In this document: positions 1 to 6,610 of the stretch, piece after piece
How positions within the stretch are numbered: position 1 is the first letter of the stretch
How the letters are laid out: each line of letters starts with the position of its first letter
Source: Mongoliibacter ruber
GTDB lineage: Bacteria > Bacteroidota > Bacteroidia > Cytophagales > Cyclobacteriaceae
Length of the DNA stretch: 64,000 bases
Reading direction: 5' to 3'
NCBI RefSeq assembly: GCF_003003005.1
Contig: NZ_PVTR01000014.1
Coordinates: forward strand, 42,969 to 106,968
Notes under the pieces: model-generated
What the model was told of the DNA's origin: nothing
Seen by the model: only the letters and a program-made list of their open reading frames with translations
Databases searched by the model: none
Made by a program: the position numbers and the translations under genes

Positions 1-367
1 TTTTCAACAGGCAAAAAAAATGCAAGGTTGGAAGTTTCAAATCTGTATGAATTGATATAGGAAACAGACGTTTATTTGCTCTTTTATTAGTCAGCCATTC
101 TTAGGATTTTTCAAGATTGACCATTAGGTTTTGAATCTGATAGGACCTCGACCATAGAGCTGATTCTTCGTTTAAGTTTATTACTGTAAGCATTTAATGA
201 AGGAAAAAAGAGAGGTGGAGTAAATGGAACTGAAAATAAAAAGGCCAAGGTTGGAGGCTGAATTTTAAGTTTGCTCTAAAATTCACTTCCTTTTCCTTGA
301 CCATTTCATTGCTTTTCAATCCATACCGCATTTGTATTTAGGATAAAAAGGATAGCTGTTGTTAAAC
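1..367. other. intergenic stretch, no gene seen
   Basis: This AT-rich stretch lies downstream of the DinB gene. Only reading frames of a few codons are visible, and there is no clear hairpin terminator or repeat. The gene to the left lies outside the window. Confidence 0.5.
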
Positions 368-859
368 TCAAAATTGTCTTTCCCAAAAAGCAGGAGGCTC
401 AATACCTAAAGCACGCAAATATACATAACCCTGACCCCTGTGGTGGATTTCGTTGTCAATGAAATACAAAAGTGTACAGTATCCTTTGTCTTTGTACTGA
501 CCAAAGGCCAAAAGTTCTTCCTGAAATCTTTCATCACTGATTTGTGGCCAGTAATGATTGATTTCTTCTGTGGATTTATCCCAGAGCTCTAATAATTTTT
601 CTTTACTGTTGCCTGAGCGGTCATTTTCATCGAGTTCCTCCCAAAGGTCAGTCGCCAAGCCCTTGACACCAGGAGCCGCTATGGCCAAAAGTTCGGCTAC
701 CATCTGAGCAAATGTCCTCATGCCTCCAATGGAAAAATCAAAAAGTTCTTTTTCTGGAAACGTTTCAATTACCTTTCTGGTAAGTAAGCGATGACCCTGC
801 CAGTGGTTCAAAAATTGATCCTTTGAAATGGGAGTGAGCATTGTTTCTTGTGTTTTCAT
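368..859 (-). CDS. DinB family protein
   Basis: Small four-helix-bundle protein of the DinB/YfiT superfamily, a family of putative metal-dependent enzymes often induced by damage or stress; substrate unknown. Family features seen are an N-terminal HWQGHR helix, a central run of acidic helices, and the C-terminal IDNEIHHRGQGYVYLR segment, whose histidines match the usual metal-ligand HxxxH position. I start at MKTQET (859); an upstream in-frame ATG at 892 would add 11 residues (MFFCINKFKNT) that do not resemble the family. It is divergent from the WYL regulator at 947 across a short gap with an inverted repeat at 901-916, so it is the probable target of that regulator. Family assignment is firm; physiological role is not known. 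Confidence 0.85.
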   Translation of the reverse strand: MKTQETMLTPISKDQFLNHWQGHRLLTRKVIETFPEKELFDFSIGGMRTFAQMVAELLAIAAPGVKGLATDLWEELDENDRSGNSKEKLLELWDKSTEEINHYWPQISDERFQEELLAFGQYKDKGYCTLLYFIDNEIHHRGQGYVYLRALGIEPPAFWERQF

Positions 860-900
860 AGTGTTTTTGAATTTGTTTATACAAAAAAACATATGACTTG

Positions 901-916
901 TGACAACAGTATGTCA
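901..916. promoter_or_regulatory. TGACA-N6-TGTCA inverted repeat, candidate WYL operator
   Basis: A perfect inverted repeat (TGACA ACAGTA TGTCA) sits between the divergent DinB and WYL-regulator genes, with outer ACT/AGT extending the symmetry. Its size and symmetry suit a dimeric winged-helix repressor. That it binds the product of the adjacent regulator is inference from position. Confidence 0.5.
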
Positions 917-946
917 GTAGTATTTTTAAACTTTTAAAAAAATATC

Positions 947-1897
947 ATGAACAGAGTTGACAGGTTAACGGCTATCCTCACCCAGCTTCAATCGAAAAGG
1001 GTGGTCAAAGGCAAAGAAATTGCTGAAAGGTTTGGTATTAGCCTTAGAACCGTCTACAGAGACATCAGAGCTTTGGAAGAAGGAGGGATTCCTGTAATTG
1101 GAGAAGCAGGTATGGGATATTCATTGGTGGAAGGATACAGGTTACCGCCTGTGATGTTCACTCAGGAAGAGGGGATGGCTCTGATATTGGCTGAAAAACT
1201 TGTGTCTCAGCTATCGGATAAGGGGAGTAGCCAACACTTGAACTCAGCGATGATAAAAATCAAGTCGGTCTTAAAGAATCATCAGAAGGATGAGTTGGAG
1301 AGTTTGGGACAGCAAATCGGTGTTCTTTTTCACCATAACCCTCTGTCGGATGTACAAAGCAAAGATTACTTGAATCTCCTACTGCAAGCCCTGTCAGGTA
1401 AATTTATAGTTACAATTACCTACACCACCTTTGAAGAAGAAAAGACTTCCACTCGTACTGTAGAACCTCTTGGGGTATATTTTTCATTTGGACAATGGTA
1501 CCTGATAGCATGGTGCAGATTAAGGAGAGATTACAGGAATTTCCGCCTCGACAGGGTCAGCAGTTTACAACTGGGTACTGAAACATACAGCCAAAAATCA
1601 CATCCAAGTTTGCTTGAATATCTTGAAAAAGTCAGAAGTGCAGAAAATCTTTTTGAGTTTACCATTGCGGTTCCTTTTGAGCAGGAAAAGTACCTCAGGG
1701 TACAAAAGTACAATATGGGATTGGTGATGGAAACCAGGCATAAGGACCATGTAGAGATGAAGTTTATGACTTCTTCCAGTGAAGGGTTTGTGAGATGGTT
1801 GCTTCAGATGGCCGACTCAGTCAAGCTTATAGCACCGGAATCAGCCAAAGAAATGATGAGAGAGATTGTAAATGGGATCAGTAGAAAACTGGATTAA
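947..1897 (+). CDS. YafY-type HTH/WYL transcriptional regulator
   Basis: DNA-binding regulator of the YafY family. Residues about 5-60 form an HTH_11 winged helix (KEIAERFGISLRTVYRDIRAL is the recognition region). Residues about 140-215 form the WYL domain, with WYLIAWCRLRRDYRNFRLDR carrying the conserved WYL-like and FRLDR signatures. A WCX-type C-terminal domain follows to residue 316. WYL domains usually sense a small ligand or nucleic acid; the ligand here is unknown. The length is normal for the family. The gene is divergent from dinB, and the 901-916 inverted repeat in the shared gap suggests autoregulation and dinB control. Confidence 0.9.
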   Translation: MNRVDRLTAILTQLQSKRVVKGKEIAERFGISLRTVYRDIRALEEGGIPVIGEAGMGYSLVEGYRLPPVMFTQEEGMALILAEKLVSQLSDKGSSQHLNSAMIKIKSVLKNHQKDELESLGQQIGVLFHHNPLSDVQSKDYLNLLLQALSGKFIVTITYTTFEEEKTSTRTVEPLGVYFSFGQWYLIAWCRLRRDYRNFRLDRVSSLQLGTETYSQKSHPSLLEYLEKVRSAENLFEFTIAVPFEQEKYLRVQKYNMGLVMETRHKDHVEMKFMTSSSEGFVRWLLQMADSVKLIAPESAKEMMREIVNGISRKLD

Positions 1898-2015
1898 TAT
1901 TTTGGAATATAATTTTAGATCTTCTGTCAAAAGACACCTTGTTTATTCTTTTTCTAGCCATATTTTTTGGTCTTTTGATGACAAAGTCCAAAAGATTAAT
2001 GGAATGCTCATTCAT

Positions 2016-2270
2016 TTAATTTTGGTGGTCTTCCAATAAGCATACCCTGAATCCATTTTTCTGAAATACATGCTGGATCACTTCAAGGTTTATTTTCTCA
2101 CAAAATTCAACCCTAAAGATATTGTCACAGTCATCTAGGTCAAAATTCACTTTGTATTGTGGGTAAAACAATTGGGACTGAGCCAAAATCATATCTGCGG
2201 ATTCTTGTTTTGTCACATTAGTGCAAAATACCTCTACTTGTTTTCCTGTTAGCAACGATTCATTTTTCAC
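2016..2270 (-). CDS. small HMA-like conserved hypothetical protein
   Basis: An 84-residue cytoplasmic protein. The pattern VEVFCTNVTKQESADMIL ... YPQYKVNFDLDDCDNIFRVE ... looks like a small ferredoxin-like (beta-alpha-beta) fold, and similar small proteins are common in Bacteroidota; that is from memory and no function is established. It has two isolated cysteines but no CxxC metal motif. It overlaps the 3' end of the preceding AHSA1 gene in the transcript by 11 bases (2260-2270), so it is very probably translated from the same mRNA as the AHSA1 and VOC genes. Confidence 0.6.
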   Translation of the reverse strand: MKNESLLTGKQVEVFCTNVTKQESADMILAQSQLFYPQYKVNFDLDDCDNIFRVEFCEKINLEVIQHVFQKNGFRVCLLEDHQN

Positions 2271-2655
2271 AATAATTTTTCAGTCTATATAAAAACATTC
2301 CCCAATGGTAGTTGCACCATCGGTAATAATCAGTGACTTCCCTCCAATTACTATGGGTAAGGATAATTTCAGTACTATTATTTTTTACTCTAATATCGAA
2401 CCTGACAATTGTGTCTAGCCATTCATTATCTGAAGCCACGCAATGCCAAGCGACATGTTGGCTTTCCTTAAGTTCAATCACTTTCATTTTGGTCACGTAT
2501 CCCTCATCAAAGTCAAATTCATTGACATGACCGAGTATTGGCTCTACTTTAAGCTTCGGCGTCCAGATAGCTGAAAGCCCCTCTTTTGTTGTGATTGCCC
2601 CAAAAACCTTTTCGGTAGGAACTTTGATTTTATTAAGATGCTCAATTTGGTACAT
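2260..2655 (-). CDS. AHSA1/SRPBCC family protein
   Basis: A 131-residue START-like (SRPBCC) protein of the AHSA1 group: MYQIEHLNKIKVPTEKVFGA at the front, a central W-rich strand, and a C-terminal helix (YYRWCNYHWGMFLYRLKNY). Such proteins bind hydrophobic ligands in a cavity; the ligand is unknown. It is the second gene of a minus-strand operon VOC (3071-2658), AHSA1, small HMA-like protein; the start lies 2 bases after the VOC stop. The operon is mirrored on the other side of the AraC regulator by SRPBCC and VOC genes. Confidence 0.85.
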   Translation of the reverse strand: MYQIEHLNKIKVPTEKVFGAITTKEGLSAIWTPKLKVEPILGHVNEFDFDEGYVTKMKVIELKESQHVAWHCVASDNEWLDTIVRFDIRVKNNSTEIILTHSNWREVTDYYRWCNYHWGMFLYRLKNYCEK

Positions 2656-2657
2656 AC

Positions 2658-3071
2658 TCAGGATGTTTGTTTCGCAAGTGCTTCCTCATCCATAAAAAGT
2701 ACCTCCCACTGGTGCCCATCCAAATCTGCAAAGGAGTTTTGATACATCCATCCATGGTCCTGTGGTTTGGAATATAAGGATCCACCGGCCTCAAGCGCTT
2801 TGTTTACCATTTCATCTACTGCTCCTCTGCTTGGCGCATCTATAGCGATAAGCATTTCTGAGGTTTGGTGGCCATCTGCGATTTTTCTGTCCGTAAACTG
2901 ACTGAATTTTTCTTCTGTAAGTAGCATGACGTAGATGTTTTCTCCTAAGACCATACATGCTGCTGTTTCATCTGTAAACTGACTGTTGAATGTAAAACCT
3001 AAATGCGAAAAGAATTCAATAGATTTATTAAGGTCTTTCACTGGAAGATTGAGATAAATTTGCTTGATCAT
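2658..3071 (-). CDS. VOC (glyoxalase/bleomycin-resistance) family protein
   Basis: A 137-residue vicinal-oxygen-chelate fold protein: paired beta-alpha-beta-beta-beta halves beginning IKQIYLNLPVKDLNKSIEFF and ending DLDGHQWEVLFM. The final E near VLF sits at the usual metal-ligand position, and the DGH segment is typical of the family. Substrate unknown. It is first gene of the minus-strand operon, starting 135 bases from the divergent AraC regulator. A -7 like box (TAGTTTTG on the minus strand, 3116-3123) and two operator-like TGTCG sites precede it. Confidence 0.85.
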   Translation of the reverse strand: MIKQIYLNLPVKDLNKSIEFFSHLGFTFNSQFTDETAACMVLGENIYVMLLTEEKFSQFTDRKIADGHQTSEMLIAIDAPSRGAVDEMVNKALEAGGSLYSKPQDHGWMYQNSFADLDGHQWEVLFMDEEALAKQTS

Positions 3072-3115
3072 GTCTATAGTTAGTAAATTGTTAGAAGTAT
3101 TTGAGTGCTAGACCA

Positions 3116-3123
3116 CAAAACTA
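3116..3123 (-). promoter_or_regulatory. Bacteroidota -7 box for the VOC/AHSA1 operon
   Basis: Read on the minus strand this is TAGTTTTG, an exact TAnnTTTG match, 44 bases upstream of the VOC start codon. No good TTG -33 element lies at the expected distance, as expected for an activator-dependent promoter. The proximal TGTCG half-site is separated from it by 33 bases. Confidence 0.5.
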
Positions 3124-3152
3124 AGTGGAATATGAAAGATTTATCCTGTGTA

Positions 3153-3185
3153 AATCCGACATTGTATGAGGTTGATTACGACATA
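3153..3185 (-). promoter_or_regulatory. paired TGTCG operator, upstream copy
   Basis: On the minus strand two direct half-sites occur: TATGTCGTAATC (3185-3174) and CAATGTCGGATT (3164-3153), with the TGTCG cores 22 bases apart. A direct repeat spaced about two helical turns is the usual target of AraC-type regulators. The distal half overlaps the -33 TTG of the araC-type gene on the other strand, suggesting autoregulation. The same pair recurs at 4190-4215. Confidence 0.55.
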
Positions 3186-3202
3186 CTTAAAAAATAAATT
3201 TG
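3172..3202 (+). promoter_or_regulatory. promoter of the AraC/GlxA-type gene
   Basis: TTG at 3172-3174 and TAAATTTG at 3195-3202, separated by 20 bases, fit the Bacteroidota -33/-7 consensus. The -7 box ends only four bases before the ATG at 3207, so transcription would begin at or next to the start codon (leaderless mRNA). Confidence 0.55.
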
Positions 3203-3206
3203 CAGT

Positions 3207-4181
3207 ATGAAACATGTATCGATTTTATTGTTGCATCAAGTAAATCTTGGTGGATTAGAAAATGCAAGGCAAGGTCTACTGGAAGCCAATGAATACTTAA
3301 GGGTGAAAGGGAAGGCACCCATGTTTCATGTCAACCTTGTAGGATTGGTATCAGAAGTCTCCCTGAACAATGGCTTATACACCGTCAAACCAGACAAAGT
3401 ATTGAAAGATGTACCTAAAACTGATATCATAATTATCCCTCCTGTGACAGCAGATATGGCTTCTTCCTTACAGGAAAACAGCGGTTTTTTTTCATGGATC
3501 AGAAGACAATATGCCATGGGAGCTGAAGTGGTCACGCTATGTTTGGGTGCTTTTATATTAGGTTCAACAGGACTGTTGGATGGTAAAAAGTGTGTTACTC
3601 ATTGGAAGGCTGCTGCAGATTTCCAAAAGCTTTTTCCCAATACCAAGCTTCAACCTGACCACCTGCTCACAGATGAAAATGGCATTTATACGGGAGGAGG
3701 AGCTTTTTCATCTGCAAATCTGATTTTATATGTCATAGAAAAGATGATAAACAGGGAGGCAGCTGTGTATTGTTCCAAAATTTTTCAGATCGATATGGGG
3801 AGAAATTCCCAGTCTCCATTTATCATTTTTAAGGGACAAAAAGACCATGCTGATGTGGAAGTAATAGATATTCAGGAATATGTGGAAATGAATTTTGAAA
3901 ATAAAATCACAGTCGATGATCTTTGTGATAGGTTCAATATGGTGCGGAGGACTATGGAAAGGAGGTTTAAGCATGCTACTGGTAATACTGTATTGGAATA
4001 TATTCAGCGGGTAAGGGTAGAGGCTGCTAAGAGAAACCTTGAAAAAACCCGGAAAACCGTAAGTGAAATCATGCATGAAGTAGGCTACTCCGATTCTAAA
4101 TCTTTCCGTGATATTTTTAAGAAGTATGCTGGAATCTCACCTGTCGACTATAAAAACAAGTACGGCCTTTTCTTGAACTAA
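3207..4181 (+). CDS. GlxA-like AraC family transcriptional regulator
   Basis: Residues 1-190 form a DJ-1/PfpI-like domain (HVSILLLHQVNLGGL start; nucleophile-elbow segment VVTLCLGAFILGSTGLLDG with the cysteine in place). Residues about 220-320 form an AraC HTH_18 domain with two helix-turn-helices (ITVDDLCDRFNMVRRTMERR and VSEIMHEVGYSDSKSFRDIF). In this family the DJ-1 part is thought to sense a small molecule. The start is supported because the DJ-1 fold begins immediately at residue 3. It sits between VOC/AHSA1 genes on the left and SRPBCC/VOC genes on the right, and matching operator pairs precede both sets, so it is the probable regulator of both and of itself. Confidence 0.9.
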   Translation: MKHVSILLLHQVNLGGLENARQGLLEANEYLRVKGKAPMFHVNLVGLVSEVSLNNGLYTVKPDKVLKDVPKTDIIIIPPVTADMASSLQENSGFFSWIRRQYAMGAEVVTLCLGAFILGSTGLLDGKKCVTHWKAAADFQKLFPNTKLQPDHLLTDENGIYTGGGAFSSANLILYVIEKMINREAAVYCSKIFQIDMGRNSQSPFIIFKGQKDHADVEVIDIQEYVEMNFENKITVDDLCDRFNMVRRTMERRFKHATGNTVLEYIQRVRVEAAKRNLEKTRKTVSEIMHEVGYSDSKSFRDIFKKYAGISPVDYKNKYGLFLN

Positions 4182-4189
4182 GTTGATTT

Positions 4190-4215
4190 TGTCGTATTTG
4201 ACCCTTTTATTGTCG
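4190..4215 (+). promoter_or_regulatory. paired TGTCG operator, downstream copy
   Basis: TTTTGTCGTATTTG and TATTGTCGTTTTTT form a direct repeat whose TGTCG cores (4190-4194, 4211-4215) are 21 bases apart. It lies just upstream of the promoter of the SRPBCC/VOC pair and repeats the arrangement found before the VOC/AHSA1 operon. Confidence 0.55.
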
Positions 4216-4226
4216 TTTTTTAACTA

Positions 4227-4255
4227 TTTGTATACAATATGGAGTGGTATATTTG
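4227..4255 (+). promoter_or_regulatory. promoter of the SRPBCC/VOC operon
   Basis: TTTG at 4227-4230 and TATATTTG at 4248-4255 (exact TAnnTTTG) are separated by 17 bases, slightly short for the consensus. The proximal TGTCG half-site is separated from the -7 box by 32 bases, against 33 in the mirrored promoter. Confidence 0.5.
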
Positions 4256-4294
4256 TGAGTATAGTTTTTTAAATATAAACCAATCCAAAAAAGT

Positions 4295-5158
4295 ATGTCT
4301 ATTATTCGAATTTCTGCTGCAATCCACGCACCATTAAGCTTGGTATGGAAGTCATGGACTTTAGCTAATCATATTGTCAATTGGAATTTTGCCTCAGACT
4401 CTTGGCATTGCCCCAATGCTGAAAATAAGCTTCAACCTGATGGGAAATTTTCCTTTAGAATGGAAGCGAAAGATGGCAGCATGGGTTTTGATTTTTCAGG
4501 GAAGTATACAGAGATTAAGGAAGGTGAATCGATTTCATCGGTATTGGATGATGGAAGAAGGGTTAATGTAAAATTTGAGCAAAGAGAGAACTTTGTAGTT
4601 GTTAGTCAGGAGTTCGAAGCTGAAAAGGATAATTCAGAGGAGCTTCAAAAACAGGGGTGGCAATCAATATTGGATAATTTTAAATCTTACACAGAGAATC
4701 TGGCGGCAAAGGTTAGGATGAATTTTGAAATCCTGATTGAAGCGCCGATAGAAAAAGTGTACGAAACTATGTTGTCTGAAGACACCTATACCCAATGGAC
4801 ATATGCATTTTATCCAGGATCTTTTTACCGTGGTTCATGGGAAGAGGGGGAGAAAATTCTTTTTATTGCTACTGACAGTGAAGGAAATGAAGGCGGAATG
4901 GTTGCGAGGGTAAAAAAGTCAATTCCTAATGAAATAGTAAGCTTAGAACACTACGGGATTTTAGATAAAGGTGAGGAAATTACTGAAGGTCCCGAAATAA
5001 GTATTTGGTCAGGTGCATTGGAGGAATACAGGTTTGAATCTGTAGAAGGTGGTACACTTCTGAAAATCATAACAGATACCAATGGAGAATATCATGAGTA
5101 TTTTGAAGTAACATGGCCAAAAGCATTAGAATCCTTAAAATCAATCTGTGAAAACTAA
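4295..5158 (+). CDS. tandem two-domain SRPBCC (AHSA1-like) protein
   Basis: A 287-residue protein made of two consecutive START-like domains: residues 1-140 (ISAAIHAPLSLVWKSWTLAN start, C-terminal helix GWQSILDNFKSYTENL) and 143-287 (NFEILIEAPIEKVYETMLSE start, C-terminal helix WPKALESLKSICEN). A usual AHSA1 protein has about 140 residues, so this is an in-frame duplication or fusion of two separate homologues. Ligand unknown. The VOC gene starts 11 bases later, so they are probably one operon, under the promoter at 4227-4255. Confidence 0.85.
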   Translation: MSIIRISAAIHAPLSLVWKSWTLANHIVNWNFASDSWHCPNAENKLQPDGKFSFRMEAKDGSMGFDFSGKYTEIKEGESISSVLDDGRRVNVKFEQRENFVVVSQEFEAEKDNSEELQKQGWQSILDNFKSYTENLAAKVRMNFEILIEAPIEKVYETMLSEDTYTQWTYAFYPGSFYRGSWEEGEKILFIATDSEGNEGGMVARVKKSIPNEIVSLEHYGILDKGEEITEGPEISIWSGALEEYRFESVEGGTLLKIITDTNGEYHEYFEVTWPKALESLKSICEN

Positions 5159-5169
5159 AGATTAATGAT

Positions 5170-5607
5170 ATGGCAACAGTAAGCACTTACCTCAATTTCA
5201 GACGTGAAACAGAAAAGGCCTTTGTTTTTTACAAAGATGTATTTGGGACAGACTTTATAGAAGGGGTTCATAGGTACAAAGACATGCCCCCTTCAGAAGG
5301 TTTACCCCCTTTGCCGGAAGAAGACCAAAACCTAATCATGAACATGACATTACCAATTGTGGGTGGCCATCTTTTGATGGGTTCTGATTGCCCTTCAAGT
5401 ATGGGACTAGATGTCAGAATTGGCAACAATGTACACGTTAGCTTGCATTTAGATACCAAAGAAGAAACCCAGAAGTTGTTTGCAGCACTCTCCAAAAAAG
5501 GTAAAGTCACTATGGAACTTCAGGATATGTTCTGGGGCGATTATTATGGAAGCTGCACAGACCATTTTGGTGTACAATGGATGTTTCATTGTCCTTTACA
5601 ACAATAG
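5170..5607 (+). CDS. PhnB/YjdN-like VOC family protein
   Basis: A 145-residue protein of the PhnB-like VOC subgroup: it opens with STYLNFRRETEKAFVFYKDV and ends WGDYYGSCTDHFGVQWMFHC, the diagnostic FG(V)xWM closing segment. Members resemble 3-demethylubiquinone methyltransferase-like VOC proteins; enzymatic activity is generally undetermined. It follows the two-domain SRPBCC gene by 11 bases, giving a SRPBCC-VOC pair that mirrors the VOC-AHSA1 pair left of the regulator. Confidence 0.88.
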   Translation: MATVSTYLNFRRETEKAFVFYKDVFGTDFIEGVHRYKDMPPSEGLPPLPEEDQNLIMNMTLPIVGGHLLMGSDCPSSMGLDVRIGNNVHVSLHLDTKEETQKLFAALSKKGKVTMELQDMFWGDYYGSCTDHFGVQWMFHCPLQQ

Positions 5608-5611
5608 AATT

Positions 5612-5884
5612 TCATTTTCTGATTTCTGAGAAAACAAAGAAAATTGAGGGTATATAGATGAGCTTTCTTCCCGGCTCATCATCTTTAGCCAATTTCAGGA
5701 TATCCTTTTCAAGTCCTAAGACCTTGAGCACATTTAAATAATAGCCAATTCTATTACTTGGTGAACCTTTTTCTATGCTATAAATTGTCCTCCTGTTTAT
5801 ACCAGTCCTTTCAGCGAGCTGACCGGTACTTAATTTCCTACGAAGACCAGCAAGCTTGATTTGCTCACCAACTTGACCCATCAT
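5612..5884 (-). CDS. HipB-like XRE family HTH regulator
   Basis: A small Cro/C1-type DNA-binding protein: VGEQIKLAGLRRKLSTGQLA followed by ERTGINRRTIYSIEKG is a clear HTH_3 motif, resembling HipB/Y4mF antitoxins. I start at the MMGQ methionine (5884); the longer frame to 5938 would add 18 residues unlike the family. No HipA-like toxin lies beside it, so it is an orphan antitoxin-like regulator or a plain repressor. A 12-base palindrome lies five bases upstream of the chosen start, a natural autoregulatory site. Confidence 0.75.
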   Translation of the reverse strand: MMGQVGEQIKLAGLRRKLSTGQLAERTGINRRTIYSIEKGSPSNRIGYYLNVLKVLGLEKDILKLAKDDEPGRKLIYIPSIFFVFSEIRK

Positions 5885-5888
5885 GTGT

Positions 5889-5900
5889 AAAGTTAACTTT
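5889..5900. promoter_or_regulatory. AAAGTTAACTTT palindrome, candidate operator
   Basis: A perfect 12-base palindrome four bases upstream of the HTH gene's start codon (gene on the minus strand). Its placement over the translation start region suits autorepression; binding is inferred only from position and symmetry. Confidence 0.4.
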
Positions 5901-5993
5901 GGTAAAAATATTGGTATGCTATTTCCCAAAACTTGCAATTAAAGTAACAAATTCATTGATATTTATGCATTTAATTGCCAGATATGAAATAAT

Positions 5994-6115
5994 GTGATTA
6001 TCCACTTTCATACTAATAGAACCTATATACAAGAATTAACTTCTGATTTAGAGCCAATATAAATATCCAACACGCCTCCCGGAGTGCAGGTATCCATTAG
6101 TATCCGTTGGCAAAA
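5994..6115 (+). repeat. partial copy of the 151-bp MITE-like repeat
   Basis: This stretch aligns with the left and middle parts of the repeat at 58890-59040: TATCCACTTTCATACTAATA, then AAGAATTAACTTCTGATTT, AAATATCCA, and TATTAGTATCCG-TTGGC. It is more diverged, carries about 20 extra bases (near 6070-6090), and lacks the right terminal inverted repeat. It lies just downstream of tRNA-Pro and its terminator, in the same orientation as the 58890 copy. Confidence 0.65.
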
Positions 6116-6128
6116 TACTAAAAAACGT

Positions 6129-6162
6129 AAAAGCCTGTAAATCATATGATTTACAGGCTTTT
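6129..6162 (-). terminator. terminator of tRNA-Pro
   Basis: A perfect 34-base palindrome with an AAAAGCCTGTAAATC arm and an A/T outer run on both sides. It lies 24 bases beyond the 3' end of the minus-strand tRNA and would form a strong hairpin followed by U residues in that transcript. Confidence 0.75.
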
Positions 6163-6186
6163 GATAGGCTTTGATTACCCATTCTG

Positions 6187-6260
6187 TCGGGGTGACAGGA
6201 TTTGAACCTGCGACCACACGCCCCCCAGACGTGTACGCTACCGGACTGCGCCACACCCCG
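6187..6260 (-). tRNA. tRNA-Pro (GGG anticodon)
   Basis: On the minus strand a full cloverleaf can be drawn: acceptor arm CGGGGTG/CACCCCG with discriminator A (6187), D arm GCGC/GCGT, anticodon arm CACGT-CTGGGGG-GCGTG with anticodon GGG, and T arm with GGTTCAAATCC. The 3' CCA is not encoded (the gene ends ...CCGA). It is a solitary tRNA with no integrase or attachment duplication nearby. Confidence 0.95.
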
Positions 6261-6610
6261 AATTGAAAACCGAAATTAATACCACTTACTTGTTAATTCA
6301 AGCTTCTCTTACAAATTTTTAATTTTCACTCCTTACTTTTTTCTATAGCTTCTAATGACAAATATATCGCCTATTGATAAGTTCAACCCGACAGCATTAC
6401 TCCATTTTTATAAGTAACACTTACCGAAGTCTTCGGATATAACCTTAGCAAATAAAAATTAATGCTTCAATCAGAATATTACCACCTATTGGGATAAAAA
6501 AATAGAATACTTTATAGTATATTGATGTATATATAGTATAATATTCTGTTTAGTAGTTCCTGGTTTATTATGTCAACCACCATTTTACCAACCAAAACCA
6601 AAAAATAAAC
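6261..6610. other. intergenic region between tRNA-Pro and the protease cassette
   Basis: No gene is seen. It holds the upstream region of tRNA-Pro (minus strand) and of the subtilase gene (plus strand). A very AT-rich block at about 6505-6552 contains imperfect symmetry around AGAATACT and ATATTCT. No exact TAnnTTTG box faces the subtilase gene. Confidence 0.4.

Noticed and set aside
3726..4076. 116-residue antisense frame inside the AraC-type gene
   Set aside because: It is a shadow of a well-supported gene on the other strand; the opposite frame has all the family motifs.
6023..6256. Two short minus-strand frames across tRNA-Pro
   Set aside because: They run through the tRNA, its terminator and a repeat fragment, and have no protein-like composition.
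6187..6260. Possible genomic island boundary at tRNA-Pro
   Set aside because: No integrase, no duplicated tRNA end and no phage-like genes follow; only a short repeat fragment is present.
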